A stretch of DNA of 64,000 nucleotides from contig NZ_PGLR01000010.1 of assembly GCF_002803095.1 (NCBI RefSeq), positions 1 to 64,000 on the forward strand. The letters run 5' to 3'. The position numbers and the translations under genes were made by a program. Source of the DNA: Pseudomonas sp. ZH-FAD (lineage in GTDB: Bacteria; Pseudomonadota; Gammaproteobacteria; Pseudomonadales; Pseudomonadaceae). This document shows positions 10,401 to 19,298 of this stretch, piece after piece (position 1 is the first letter of the stretch; every line of letters begins with the position of its first letter). The notes under the pieces are model-generated. The model had not been told where the DNA came from. It ran no database searches and saw nothing but the letters and a program-made list of their open reading frames with translations.

Positions 10401-11744
10401 TTAGTGGAGGGTGTCGGCATCCAGCAGGGTGCCGCGCAGCGAATGGGGCAGGGCGTCGTCGATATGCGCGTCGACGAACTGGCCGATCAGGCGCGGATTG
10501 TCGCAGCGGAAATTGACGATGCGGTTCTGCTCGGTGCGGCCCTGGAGCATGCCCGGGTCCTTCTTCGAGTAGTCGCTGACCAGGATGCGCTGCACCGTGC
10601 CGACCATGCGCCGGCTGTTCTCGAAGCCGTTCTGGTTGATGCGGTGCTGGAGCAGGGCCAGACGCTGCTTCTTCACCTCGTCCGGGGTGTCGTCCACCAG
10701 ATCGGCGGCCGGGGTACCGGGACGCGAGCTGTAGATGAAGGAGAAGGAGAAGTCGAAACCGACGTCCTCGATCAGCTTCATGGTCTGCTCGAAGTCCTTC
10801 TCGGTCTCGCCGGGGAAGCCAACGATGAAGTCCGAGCTGATCAGGATGTCCGGCACGGCGGCGCGCAGCTTGCGGATGCGCGACTTGTACTCCAGCGCGG
10901 TGTGGTTGCGCTTCATCGCCGCGAGGATGCGGTCGGAACCGGACTGCACCGGCAGGTGCAGGTATTTCACCAACTGCGGGATCTCGGCATGGGCGGCGAT
11001 GATCGCGTCGGAGAACTCCAGCGGGTGGCTGGTGGTGTAGCGGATACGCTCGATGCCATCGAGCGCGGCCACGGCATGCAGCAGCTCGGCGAAATCGGCG
11101 ATATGGCCGTCCGGCGCTTCGCCACGGTAGCCATTGACGTTCTGCCCGAGCAGGGTGATTTCCTTCACGCCCTTCTCGGTGAGGGAGGTGATTTCCATCA
11201 GCACGTCGACCAGCGGGCGGCTGACTTCCTCGCCGCGGGTGTAGGGCACCACGCAGAAGGTGCAGTACTTGCTGCAGCCTTCCATCACCGAGACGAAGGC
11301 GCTGGGGCCGTCGACGCGCGGTTCGGGCAGGCGGTCGAACTTCTCGATCTCGGGGAAGCTGATGTCCACCTGCGCGGTCTTGGTGGTGCGTGCGGCGTCG
11401 ATCATTTCCGGCAGGCGGTGCAGGGTCTGCGGGCCGAAGACCACGTCGACATAGGGTGCGCGGTCGCGGATCGCCGCGCCTTCCTGGCTGGCCACGCAGC
11501 CGCCGACACCAATTACCAGGTCCGGGTTGGCCAGCTTCAGCTCACGCCAGCGGCCGAGCTGGGAGAACACCTTGTCCTGCGCCTTCTCGCGGATCGAGCA
11601 GGTATTGAGCAGGATCACGTCGGCGTCTTCGGGCTTTTCCGTGACCTCCAGGGCCTGATGCTCGCCCAGCAGGTCGATCATGCGCGAGCTGTCGTACTCG
11701 TTCATCTGGCAACCGTGGGTTTCGATATAGAGCTTCTTGGTCAT
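10401..11744 (-). CDS. miaB: tRNA-2-methylthio-N6-dimethylallyladenosine synthase
   Basis: Radical-SAM methylthiotransferase that modifies i6A37 of tRNAs reading UNN codons. The product is 447 residues. The N-terminal cluster cysteines are Cys12, Cys49 and Cys83, and the radical-SAM cluster is Cys157-x3-Cys161-x2-Cys164 (CSKYCTFC). A TRAM domain occupies the C-terminus. The start [15 protein letters not shown] is the family start. It is first in the leftward unit with phoH, ybeY, corC and lnt. A minus-strand TATAAT at 11779-11784 lies about 35 bases upstream and is the best -10 candidate. Confidence 0.98.
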   Translation of the reverse strand: MTKKLYIETHGCQMNEYDSSRMIDLLGEHQALEVTEKPEDADVILLNTCSIREKAQDKVFSQLGRWRELKLANPDLVIGVGGCVASQEGAAIRDRAPYVDVVFGPQTLHRLPEMIDAARTTKTAQVDISFPEIEKFDRLPEPRVDGPSAFVSVMEGCSKYCTFCVVPYTRGEEVSRPLVDVLMEITSLTEKGVKEITLLGQNVNGYRGEAPDGHIADFAELLHAVAALDGIERIRYTTSHPLEFSDAIIAAHAEIPQLVKYLHLPVQSGSDRILAAMKRNHTALEYKSRIRKLRAAVPDILISSDFIVGFPGETEKDFEQTMKLIEDVGFDFSFSFIYSSRPGTPAADLVDDTPDEVKKQRLALLQHRINQNGFENSRRMVGTVQRILVSDYSKKDPGMLQGRTEQNRIVNFRCDNPRLIGQFVDAHIDDALPHSLRGTLLDADTLH

Positions 11745-11827
11745 GGCACTGTCTGAGGTGGTTAAAAAATGACCGCGCATTATAGGCGTGTGCCAAGGGG
11801 GATGCTACCGCTCAGTTCCCGTCGTTT

Positions 11828-11872
11828 GGATGCAATCCGGGGCCTTGCGTCGTTAGTCCCCGGATTGCATCC
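11828..11872. repeat. 15-bp perfect inverted repeat, GGATGCAATCC type
   Basis: GGATGCAATCCGGGG at 11828-11842 is exactly reverse-complemented at 11858-11872, with a 15-base loop. It lies between the divergent miaB and DUF1820 genes, upstream of both, so it is a repeat or an RNA structure rather than a terminator. Confidence 0.7.
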
Positions 11873-11933
11873 GGGCTACGCATGCGACGCTGTGCTATTC
11901 TGCGCGCCCTGTTTTTCCTGACTTCGAGTCTTC

Positions 11934-12257
11934 ATGAGCAAGCGCGATCCCATCTACAAGGTGATTTTCCTCAACCAGGGCCAGGTGTACGAGATGTACG
12001 CCAAGCAGATCTATCAGAGCGATCTGTGGGGCTTTCTGGAGGTGGAGGAGTTCGTCTTTGGCGAGCGCAGCCAACTGGTAGTCGATCCCAGCGAGGAGAA
12101 GCTCAAGGCCCAGTTCGAGGGGGTGGTGCGCAGCTTCGTGCCGATGCACGCGATCATCCGCATCGACGAGGTGGAGCGCCTGGGCACGGCGAAGATCAGC
12201 GAGGCCAAGGGCGGCGGCAATGTGATGCCGTTCCCCATGCCGATGCCGGACAAGTGA
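11934..12257 (+). CDS. DUF1820 family protein
   Basis: A 107-residue cytoplasmic protein of unknown function, conserved in gammaproteobacteria. The opening PIYKVIFLNQGQVYEMYAK and the central WGFLEVEEFVFGE stretch are typical of DUF1820, and the C-terminus is Met/Pro-rich (VMPFPMPMPDK). It is divergent from miaB. A TATTCT at 11896-11901 is a plausible -10. The family assignment is from memory of its sequence, and no role is proposed. Confidence 0.85.
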   Translation: MSKRDPIYKVIFLNQGQVYEMYAKQIYQSDLWGFLEVEEFVFGERSQLVVDPSEEKLKAQFEGVVRSFVPMHAIIRIDEVERLGTAKISEAKGGGNVMPFPMPMPDK

Positions 12258-12281
12258 GCACAAGCCACAGGCTATAGTCAG

Positions 12282-12346
12282 GTAGGGTGGGCTTCAGCCC
12301 ACCAGCGGTGTTGCGATGTTACTTGGTGGGCTGAAGCCCACCCTAC
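12282..12346. repeat. GTAGGGTGGGC repeat with perfect 22-bp arms
   Basis: The arm at 12282-12303 is the exact reverse complement of the arm at 12325-12346, with a 21-base spacer. Each arm itself folds (GGTGGGCT/AGCCCACC). It separates the convergent DUF1820 and Sel1 genes and could serve as a bidirectional stop or a stability element. It is the cleanest copy of the family also seen at 84-154. Confidence 0.85.
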
Positions 12347-12371
12347 GACCTATGGCCTGCGCCCTTTCGGG

Positions 12372-12920
12372 TCAGGGCAGTGGCGAGAAGGGCGAGCGAC
12401 CTTCGGCGGTCTGCAGCTCCAGCAGGTAGCTGCGGAATATCTGGCCCAGCACTTGGCTGGCGATTTCCAGTTCATCGCGACGCATCTGCGCCGACACCAG
12501 GTCGGCGCTGTCCATGGCTTCGTCCGAGCCATTGACCGACGCCATCTTCAATACGATGTAGGCCTGCACGTTGTTGGCCGGTACGCCTTCGCCACGGAAG
12601 AACATGGTGCCCAGGCGCAGCTGCGCTTCGGCGTGGCCCTGCAGCGAGGCGCGTTCGAACCAGGTCAGGGCCTGCTTGAGATCGCGCGGGGTACGTTTGC
12701 CGTCGTAGTAGTACTCACCCAGCTCATAGGCCGCCTGCATGTTGCCGGCGCGTGCCATTTCCTGGCAACTGGCCAGGGCATCGGGCATCTCTTCGGGGGA
12801 GGCGTTCAGCGCGCAGCTGCCGCTGGCGGGGATCAACAGCGAATTACCGCCTGCGAATGCAAACAGCGGGAGGAAAAGCAACAGGCAGCCCAGGGACAGG
12901 GTGCGGCCGGTGCGGTTCAT
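12372..12920 (-). CDS. Secreted Sel1-repeat protein
   Basis: A 182-residue protein with an N-terminal signal peptide (MNRTGRTLSLGCLLLFLPLF, cleavage probably after AFA). Two tetratricopeptide-like Sel1 repeats follow at about residues 78-145 (MQAAYELGEYYYDG and AEAQLRLGTMFFRGEG). Such proteins are usually periplasmic adaptors; no partner can be named. The ATG at 12920 is chosen because the signal peptide begins there, although the frame is open 18 codons further. It converges with DUF1820. Confidence 0.85.
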   Translation of the reverse strand: MNRTGRTLSLGCLLLFLPLFAFAGGNSLLIPASGSCALNASPEEMPDALASCQEMARAGNMQAAYELGEYYYDGKRTPRDLKQALTWFERASLQGHAEAQLRLGTMFFRGEGVPANNVQAYIVLKMASVNGSDEAMDSADLVSAQMRRDELEIASQVLGQIFRSYLLELQTAEGRSPFSPLP

Positions 12921-13026
12921 CTGGATAACGGGACCTCGGCAGTTCAGGGCGGGTGACGTGCCCGGTCGGCGCAAAACGTGCCGACCGTCGCATTATGGAA
13001 TAAACCGCGCGCTTGTTACAAAGGCT

Positions 13027-13659
13027 TTACCCGGTCTGTCGTTTCGCACTTCCCGGCAGGCTCAGCAGCAGCCACGCCAGCAGCGGGTACGCCGGCGTGA
13101 GCAGCACATGGAACAGGTCGATGCGGCGCAGCGGCCCGATCACGCCTTCGGTGCCGACTGCCACACCGGCCAGCAGGAACAGTCCCACCACAACAGCTGC
13201 GCTGATCGCAGGCGCGCGACGCGGCCATTGTACAGCGCCGGCATAGAGAATCAGCACCAGCGTGGCCAGGTTCAGCGCCAGGCGGTAGTCCTCCATATAA
13301 CCAAGCTGGCGGAACAGTTCGAAGAAGGCGCACAGGCCCAGGACGATGCGTCCCCAGTTCGGTCGACTCCAGGCCCAGCCACGGCCCAGCGCCAGTGCTG
13401 CGGCACCGAGTAGCGGCAGGCCGAGAAAACTGCTGGCCTGCGAGAGCCACAGGTGCGCGGCTTGCCAGCTCGGGTCGAAGCCGTAACGAATTACGCCGAC
13501 GCTGGCCGCCGCAGCCGGCAGCAGAAAACCGAGCAGGGCGCAGAACAGCGCCGGCTGGTCACCTTCGCCATAGCGCCTGCGAGCCCGGCCGATCCATACG
13601 ACGCAGACGGCGCAGGCCAGGGCCAGCAACGCGTCACTGAAGGCCGTGCTGTACTGCAT
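13027..13659 (-). CDS. Uncharacterised multispan membrane protein
   Basis: A 210-residue, very hydrophobic protein with about six or seven predicted membrane helices, spread from residue 6 to residue 203, and a basic C-terminus. I do not recognise a named family. Its ATG overlaps the hemL stop codon in a TGATG arrangement, so it is probably translated as the last gene of thiD-thiE-hemL. That coupling suggests co-expression, not a function. A charged FRQLGYMEDYR segment sits between helices. Confidence 0.7.
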   Translation of the reverse strand: MQYSTAFSDALLALACAVCVVWIGRARRRYGEGDQPALFCALLGFLLPAAAASVGVIRYGFDPSWQAAHLWLSQASSFLGLPLLGAAALALGRGWAWSRPNWGRIVLGLCAFFELFRQLGYMEDYRLALNLATLVLILYAGAVQWPRRAPAISAAVVVGLFLLAGVAVGTEGVIGPLRRIDLFHVLLTPAYPLLAWLLLSLPGSAKRQTG

Positions 13660-14948
13660 CAGGCTTTTTTCAGCTCGGCGAAGGCGCGCTCGGCGGCAGC
13701 GAAGGTGATTTCCAGCTCTTTTTCACCATGGGCGATGGAGGTGAAGCCCGCTTCGAAGGCGCTCGGTGCCAGGTATACGCCGCCGTCCAGCATCAGATGG
13801 AAGAAGCGGTTGAAGCGCGCACTGTCGCTAGCCATCACGTCGGCGAAGGTGACGATGTCGTCGGCGCCGCTGAAATACAGACCGAACATGGCGCCGGCCT
13901 GGGTGGTGACGAAGGGAATGCCGGCGGCATCGGCGCGTTGTTGCAGGCCATCGAGCATGCGCGTGGTGTAGTCGGTCAGCTCGGTGTGGAAGCCCGGACG
14001 GCTGATCAGCTTCAGCGTGGTCAGGCCAGCGGCCATGGCCAGCGGGTTACCCGACAGGGTGCCGGCCTGGTAGACCGGGCCGAGCGGGGCGATGCATTCC
14101 ATGATCGCGCGCTTGCCGCCGAAGCAGCCTACCGGCATGCCGCCGCCGATGATCTTGCCGAAGGTGGTCAGATCCGGGGTGACGCCGTAGTGCGCTTGCG
14201 CACCGCCGAGGGCGACGCGGAAACCGGTCATCACCTCGTCGAAGATCAGCACCACGCCATGCTTGTCGCACTGCTCGCGCAGGCCTTCGAGGAAGCCCGG
14301 CGCCGGTGGTACGCAGTTCATGTTGCCGGCCACCGGCTCGACGATGATGCACGCGACTTCCTGGCCGACTTGGGCCAGGCATTCGGCCACGGCGTCGATG
14401 TCGTTGAACGGCAGGGTCAGGGTGTGCTTGGCGAAGGCCGCCGGCACGCCCGCGGAGTTCGGCACGCCCTGGGTCAGAGCGCCGGAGCCGGCCTTGACCA
14501 GCAAACTGTCGGAGTGGCCGTGGTAACAGCCCTCGAACTTGATGATGCTGTCGCGGCCGGTGAAACCGCGGGCCAGGCGGATGGCGCTCATGGTCGCCTC
14601 GGTGCCGGAGCTGACCATGCGCACCATCTCCATCGACGGCACCAGGCCACACACCAGTTCGGCCATCTCGGTTTCCAAGGCGGTCGGCGCGCCGTAGGAG
14701 AGGCCGTGTTCCAACTGACGACGCACCGAGTCGAGCACGTCCGGGTGGCTGTGGCCGAGGATCATCGGGCCCCAGGAGCCGACGTAGTCGACGTAGCGCT
14801 TGTCGTCTTCGTCCACCACGTAGGCGCCTTCGGCGTGCTTGAAGAACAGCGGCGTGCCGCCGACGCTGCGAAAGGCGCGCACTGGCGAGTTGACGCCGCC
14901 GGGGATGTGTTTCTGGGCGTTGGCGAAGAGGATTTCGGAACGGGACAT
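13659..14948 (-). CDS. hemL: Glutamate-1-semialdehyde 2,1-aminomutase
   Basis: PLP enzyme converting glutamate-1-semialdehyde to 5-aminolevulinate, the first committed step of C5-pathway tetrapyrrole synthesis. The product is 429 residues. The PLP lysine is Lys265 in [14 protein letters not shown], and the substrate region [15 protein letters not shown] is present. The start MSRSEILF has a GAGAG site. It follows thiE by 22 bases and overlaps the downstream membrane-protein gene. The thiD-thiE-hemL grouping is common in Pseudomonas. Confidence 0.97.
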   Translation of the reverse strand: MSRSEILFANAQKHIPGGVNSPVRAFRSVGGTPLFFKHAEGAYVVDEDDKRYVDYVGSWGPMILGHSHPDVLDSVRRQLEHGLSYGAPTALETEMAELVCGLVPSMEMVRMVSSGTEATMSAIRLARGFTGRDSIIKFEGCYHGHSDSLLVKAGSGALTQGVPNSAGVPAAFAKHTLTLPFNDIDAVAECLAQVGQEVACIIVEPVAGNMNCVPPAPGFLEGLREQCDKHGVVLIFDEVMTGFRVALGGAQAHYGVTPDLTTFGKIIGGGMPVGCFGGKRAIMECIAPLGPVYQAGTLSGNPLAMAAGLTTLKLISRPGFHTELTDYTTRMLDGLQQRADAAGIPFVTTQAGAMFGLYFSGADDIVTFADVMASDSARFNRFFHLMLDGGVYLAPSAFEAGFTSIAHGEKELEITFAAAERAFAELKKA

Positions 14949-14970
14949 GGCAGGTCTCTCTGGAAACGAA

Positions 14971-15600
14971 TCAGTCGAACAGCGCGGCAAAGGCGCGGGC
15001 GCGGTCTTCCACCTCGGTGGCGGAGTCGGCAGCGAACAGGGCGTGGATCACGGCCACCATGCTGGCGCCACGGGCGATCAGGCCTGGCGCGGTGCCTAAG
15101 GTCACGCCGCCGATGGCGACGATGGGCTGGGTAAAGCGTGCGCGCGCCTGATCCAGCAGCTCCACGGTGGCAGCCGGAGCGCCGGGTTTGGTGTTGGAGT
15201 TGAAGAAGCGGCCGAAGGCGATATAGCTGGCGCCTTCGGCTACTGCACGCTCGGCCAGTTCCAGCTGGGCGTGACAGGTGCCGCCGATGATGGAGTCAGT
15301 ACCAAGGCGGGCGCGGGCGGCGGCCAGCGAGCCGTCGCTCTGACCCAGGTGCAGGCCGACGCCCAAGCGTGCAGCCAGCTCCAGGTCATCGTTGATGATC
15401 AGCGTGGCGCCGTGGCGCTGGCACAGTTCGGCCAGGGCCTGGGCTTCATCGAAACGGCGCCCGGCATCGGCGGATTTGTCGCGGTACTGCAGCAGGCGCG
15501 TGCCACCGATCAGCGCCGCTTCGGCGTAGGGCAGCAGCTTGCCACCGGCCAGCAGCGGGGTGTCGGTGATGGCGTAAAGACCACGCAGCGCCGCAGTCAT
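14971..15600 (-). CDS. thiE: Thiamine-phosphate synthase
   Basis: Joins HMP pyrophosphate and HET phosphate to make thiamine monophosphate. The product is 209 residues with the TIM-barrel landmarks LQYRDK (residues 37-42), IINDD and, near the C-terminus, IVAIGGV. The true start is the ATG at 15600, which overlaps the thiD stop in ATGA. The much longer open frame upstream is thiD read out of phase. It is the middle gene of thiD-thiE-hemL. No thiamine riboswitch was seen before thiD, so the unit may be constitutive. Confidence 0.97.
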   Translation of the reverse strand: MTAALRGLYAITDTPLLAGGKLLPYAEAALIGGTRLLQYRDKSADAGRRFDEAQALAELCQRHGATLIINDDLELAARLGVGLHLGQSDGSLAAARARLGTDSIIGGTCHAQLELAERAVAEGASYIAFGRFFNSNTKPGAPAATVELLDQARARFTQPIVAIGGVTLGTAPGLIARGASMVAVIHALFAADSATEVEDRARAFAALFD

Positions 15601-16394
15601 TGGGCGAAGTCCAGCGGCAGACGGCGCGGCACGTACTGGCCGTGGCCCGGTTGTTCGGCGTCGCGCAGGGTGCGCCAGGTGTAATCCAGGGCGCTCTTCA
15701 CGGCGCTGACCAGTTCCTCGCCCAGCGCCAGGCGACCGGCCAGGGTACTGGCCAGGGTGCAGCCCGAGCCGTGGTAGCTGCCCGGTAGACGCGCGCAGGT
15801 GAAGGTGTGGCGGCTGCCGTCGCGGCTGTACAGGCGGTTGTGCACTTCGGCTTCGTCGCCGTGGCCGCCGGTGATCAGCAGGTGCTCGATGAAGGGAAGC
15901 AGTTTCTCGGCGCATTCGTCGGCGCTGCCTTCCGGTAGTTCGGCGAGGATGCGCGCTTCCGGCAGGTTCGGTGTGGCAATGGTGGACACGGCGAACAGAC
16001 GCTCGCGCATGGCATAGCCGACGTCGTCCTGGCCCAGCGAGCCGCCACCACCGGCGCGCAGCACCGGATCACAGACCAGTGGCACGCCCGGCAGCTGGCT
16101 CATCACCTCGAGTACGGTGTCGACCATGTCCACCGAGCCGAGCATGCCCAGTTTGACGGCGGCCACCGGCATATCGGCGATCACCGCGCGGGCCTGGGCC
16201 AGCACCCAGTCGCGGTCGAGCACGCGGAAGTCGGAGACGTTGACGGTATCCTGCACGGTCAGGGCGGTCACCGTCGGTACGGCGTGGCAGCCTTGGGCCA
16301 GCAGGGCTTCGATATCGGCCTGCAGACCAGCACCACCACTGGGGTCGTGACCGGACATGCACAGCACTACGGGGCGGAAGTTTGGCGTTTTCAT
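15597..16394 (-). CDS. thiD: Hydroxymethylpyrimidine/phosphomethylpyrimidine kinase
   Basis: Phosphorylates HMP and HMP-P to HMP-PP for thiamine synthesis. The product is 265 residues of the ribokinase-like fold, with N-terminal [22 protein letters not shown] and the C-terminal [12 protein letters not shown] anion-hole motif. The start MKTPNFRP is chosen over an upstream ATG because the family begins just before VLCMSGHD. It leads the leftward thiD-thiE-hemL unit with a 4-base overlap to thiE. Upstream is the foreign-looking siderophore module, whose first gene is divergent from it. Confidence 0.97.
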   Translation of the reverse strand: MKTPNFRPVVLCMSGHDPSGGAGLQADIEALLAQGCHAVPTVTALTVQDTVNVSDFRVLDRDWVLAQARAVIADMPVAAVKLGMLGSVDMVDTVLEVMSQLPGVPLVCDPVLRAGGGGSLGQDDVGYAMRERLFAVSTIATPNLPEARILAELPEGSADECAEKLLPFIEHLLITGGHGDEAEVHNRLYSRDGSRHTFTCARLPGSYHGSGCTLASTLAGRLALGEELVSAVKSALDYTWRTLRDAEQPGHGQYVPRRLPLDFAQ

Positions 16395-16528
16395 GGTGCG
16401 CGAGCTTATCACTAACAAGCCTCAGGTCGCTGCACGCCATGCCGGTCGTTAGCCTTTCTGATTCTCGTGCGTATTGGCGTTAGCCAGTCTGGAAATGGCA
16501 TCATGCGCGGCCCTGCCGCCTTGCCCGA

Positions 16529-17698
16529 ATGCCTCCAATGACGCTGCGTACCTGCCTGATCATGATGACCGCCCTGGCGGTGATCACCGATAACCTGATC
16601 ATTCCTTTTTATCCGCAGTATTTCGCCGAGCGTTTCGACAATCCGCCGGAGCAGCATGTCGGCCTGTATCTGGCGGTGGTCAGCCTGGTGGTGATGGCGG
16701 TGTTCCCGCTCTGGGCGCGTCTGGCCAAGCGAGTGCACCCGGTGCGCATCCTGATCAGCGCGCAACTGATGGCCGGCAGCCTGACCGCCGCCTGCTATTT
16801 CATCGACTCGCTGCCGCTGTTCTGGGTGGTGTCGTTGCTGATGGTGGTGTTCAAGGGCAGCTACCTGCTGATGTACCCCTACGTGATGAGCCTGCAGCAG
16901 CAGGACAACCACACCCAGACCATCGGCACCCTGTCGGTGGTGGTGCACTTCGGCGCCATTCTCGGCGCTGCGCTGGGCGGCCTTATTCTGCAGATCATGA
17001 ACATTGGCGATGTGTTTCTGGTGATGGCCGCCGGCGACTTCATCCAGATGGCCATCTGCATGCATCTGGTGCGTGGCTACCTGCCGGCGCCGGGCGAGCA
17101 GCCGGCGAGCGACGAGGCACCGGTGAAGAACGAGGCGCGCAGTCTGCCGGCGATCTACCGCCTGTGCCTGGTGATGCTGCTGTTCTACTTCGTCGGTTAC
17201 GTCACCCGGCCGTTCTTTGCCGTCTACTGGCAGCAGGTGGCGCACTGGAACAGCGAGATGGCCGCCGGCTTCGTCTATGCGTTGCCTGGCGCGGTGGCCG
17301 TGTTGGCGCTGTGGTGGGGGCGCCGCGCGACCAAGCAGGGCAACACCCGTGACGGCATTCTCGCCGGTCTGCTGCTGGGCGCGGCGGCCACCTTCATTCA
17401 GGGCTTCGGCGATCAGTGGCTGATCCTGCTCGGCCGCGTGCTGTTTGGCTGGGCGCTGTATCAGGTTACCGTGCGCCTCGATGCCTTGCTGTTCGAGCTC
17501 AGCTCGCCGGAGCACTACGCGGTGGACTTCAGCAAGATCAATATCTTCCAGTGCCTGGGCAACATGGGCTCGGCCTACGGCGCGGGCTTGCTGGTCAGCC
17601 ACTACGGCCAGGCCATGCCGTTCTGGGTCGGTGCTGCCGGCCTGCTGGCGACGGCTGTGCTGTTCCCATTGCTGGTGCGCAAACCGCGCACGGCCTGA
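16529..17698 (+). CDS. MFS transporter of the siderophore module
   Basis: A 389-residue major-facilitator protein with about 11-12 membrane helices. The cytoplasmic loop near residue 190 is hydrophilic (GEQPASDEAPVKNEA). It lies immediately upstream of the FhuF-FhuC-FhuB-FhuD genes on the same strand. From context it either exports a hydroxamate siderophore, as AlcS does for alcaligin, or moves the siderophore across the inner membrane. No biosynthesis gene is present here, so the export idea is weak. The ATG at 16529 has no strong ribosome site; an ATG at 16538 is equally possible. Confidence 0.8.
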   Translation: MPPMTLRTCLIMMTALAVITDNLIIPFYPQYFAERFDNPPEQHVGLYLAVVSLVVMAVFPLWARLAKRVHPVRILISAQLMAGSLTAACYFIDSLPLFWVVSLLMVVFKGSYLLMYPYVMSLQQQDNHTQTIGTLSVVVHFGAILGAALGGLILQIMNIGDVFLVMAAGDFIQMAICMHLVRGYLPAPGEQPASDEAPVKNEARSLPAIYRLCLVMLLFYFVGYVTRPFFAVYWQQVAHWNSEMAAGFVYALPGAVAVLALWWGRRATKQGNTRDGILAGLLLGAAATFIQGFGDQWLILLGRVLFGWALYQVTVRLDALLFELSSPEHYAVDFSKINIFQCLGNMGSAYGAGLLVSHYGQAMPFWVGAAGLLATAVLFPLLVRKPRTA

Positions 17699-17708
17699 GT
17701 CTTGAGTG

Positions 17709-17727
17709 GCGAATGATAATTTGATGC
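17709..17727 (+). promoter_or_regulatory. Weak Fur-box candidate before fhuF
   Basis: GCGAATGATAATTTGATGC carries the core ATGATAAT of the Fur consensus, but only 11 of 19 positions match. It lies 62 bases before the fhuF start, where an iron-responsive operator would be expected. The call rests mainly on position. Confidence 0.3.
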
Positions 17728-17788
17728 AGATGCGTTTCGATGATTAAATTCGCTCTTCGCATTGCTTCCATCATCCGGGTTCGCCGCG

Positions 17789-18535
17789 ATGCAAGACCTC
17801 CACCACCTGCTCGATGTCATTTCCCGCAGCCTGCCTGGGCTGCAGGGGCGTATCGGTGTGCCCGGTGCCGATCTGCTGGTGTGCGGGAGCGAGGGCAACG
17901 ACCGGCGTATCGCCGCGCTCTATCAGCACTGGCAGCAGGCTCATCCCGAGGCCGGGCCGCATTACTGGACGGTGCGCAGCTGGACCTATCTGGTCTGGCA
18001 ACCCATCTACCTGACCTTGCTCGGCGTACACCTGGCGCAGCGCGCGCCCTGTCTGGCGAGCCTGGGGCAGGCGGTGCAGGGCGGCGTGGTGTCGGGTTTC
18101 TGTCTGCCCGAGCACTGCCCGCAGCAGGCTACGGAAGATCAGTTGATCGGCCTGGCTGCCAGCCAGCTCGAGCAACTGCTGCGCCGCCAGCACGCCGAGT
18201 TCTGCCAGGTACAAAGCATCCACGGCAAGCTGGCCCAGCGCCTGGCGGCCGATTACGTGCTGGCCGCCTTGTTGCTGGTACAGCGCCAACTGACTCTGGA
18301 TAACCAGCAACTGCGCGAGCTGGCGGCACGCTGGCTGGAGGCATTGGGCCTGCGTGGTGGCAGCGACCTGCTGGAAGTGCGCCTGGAGGATGGCCGCGAC
18401 TGCTTGACCCTGGAGCGCAAGGCCTGCTGTCAGCATTTTCGGCGTTGCGATGGCGAGCTCTGCAGCACCTGCCCGAAGCTGCGCCGTGACGAGCGCCTGC
18501 TGCGCCTGCGCGAGGAGCTGGCCCTGGCATGTTGA
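17789..18535 (+). CDS. FhuF-like siderophore-iron reductase
   Basis: Cytoplasmic [2Fe-2S] protein that reduces and so releases iron from ferric hydroxamates. The 248-residue product ends with the diagnostic cysteine pattern Cys213-Cys214-x10-Cys225-x2-Cys228 (CCQHFRRCDGELCSTC), identical in spacing to FhuF. The ATG at 17789 is taken as the start; a TTG 9 codons upstream is in frame but less likely. Its 3' end overlaps fhuC by 7 bases, so the reductase and the importer are coupled. Confidence 0.88.
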   Translation: MQDLHHLLDVISRSLPGLQGRIGVPGADLLVCGSEGNDRRIAALYQHWQQAHPEAGPHYWTVRSWTYLVWQPIYLTLLGVHLAQRAPCLASLGQAVQGGVVSGFCLPEHCPQQATEDQLIGLAASQLEQLLRRQHAEFCQVQSIHGKLAQRLAADYVLAALLLVQRQLTLDNQQLRELAARWLEALGLRGGSDLLEVRLEDGRDCLTLERKACCQHFRRCDGELCSTCPKLRRDERLLRLREELALAC

Positions 18536-19296
18536 TGTTGCGTGATATCGAAGTACGCCGCGGCGAGCGGGTGACGCTGGCGCTGGACGAACTGCATCTC
18601 GAAGGGGATCGTTTTACCGTGATCCTCGGCCACAACGGCTCGGGCAAGTCGACCCTGATGAACCTGCTGGCACGGCAGCTACAGCCGACCCGAGGTTCGC
18701 TGCAGCTGGACGGGCGTACCCTGGCCGGTTTCTCTGCCCGTGACTTTGCCCAGCGCGTGGCCTTCCTGCCGCAGCACCTGCCCGATGTCGCCGGCCTGAC
18801 CGTGCGCGAACTGGTGCGTCTGGGGCGCTTTCCCTGGCGCGGGTTGCTCGGCCGCTGGCGCGCCGAGGACCATGCAGCGGTCGATCAGGCGCTGGCGCAG
18901 ACCGATGTCGCCCATTACGCCGATCATCTGGCCGACAGCCTCTCCGGCGGCGAGCGCCAGCGCGCCTGGATCGCCATGCTGCTGGCCCAGCAGTCGCCGC
19001 TGCTGCTGCTCGACGAGCCAACCTCGGCGCTGGATCTGGCGCATCAGTACGAATTGATGGGCCTGCTGCGCCAGCTCAATCGCGACAGTGGGCGCGGCAT
19101 CGTTGCCATCCTCCACGACATCAACCTCACCGCGCGGCATGCCGACCGGGTGATCGCCCTCAAACAGGGGCGCATCTTCTTTGACGGCAGCCCGGACGAG
19201 TTGCTCAGCGGGCCGTTGCTCAGCCAGCTCTACGACATCGATATCCAGCTGATCGAGCAGCCCGGCAGCGCCCGCAAGATTGCCGTGGTGGCCTGA
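18529..19296 (+). CDS. fhuC: Ferric-hydroxamate ABC importer, ATP-binding protein
   Basis: ATPase of an Fhu-type siderophore importer. The 255-residue product has Walker A GHNGSGKST at 34-42, the signature LSGGERQR at 138-145 and Walker B LLLLDE at 158-163, followed by a D-loop SALD. The ATG at 18529 lies 11 bases after GAGGAG; a second ATG at 18535 touches the fhuF stop as TGATG. It is followed by fhuB after 2 bases. The order F-C-B-D differs from the E. coli order A-C-D-B. Confidence 0.93.
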   Translation: MLMLRDIEVRRGERVTLALDELHLEGDRFTVILGHNGSGKSTLMNLLARQLQPTRGSLQLDGRTLAGFSARDFAQRVAFLPQHLPDVAGLTVRELVRLGRFPWRGLLGRWRAEDHAAVDQALAQTDVAHYADHLADSLSGGERQRAWIAMLLAQQSPLLLLDEPTSALDLAHQYELMGLLRQLNRDSGRGIVAILHDINLTARHADRVIALKQGRIFFDGSPDELLSGPLLSQLYDIDIQLIEQPGSARKIAVVA

Positions 19297-19298
19297 GC

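Noticed and set aside
16395..16528. Thiamine-pyrophosphate riboswitch before thiD
   Set aside because: The conserved CTGAGA and ACCTGAT...GGTTAATACC parts are absent from the leader.
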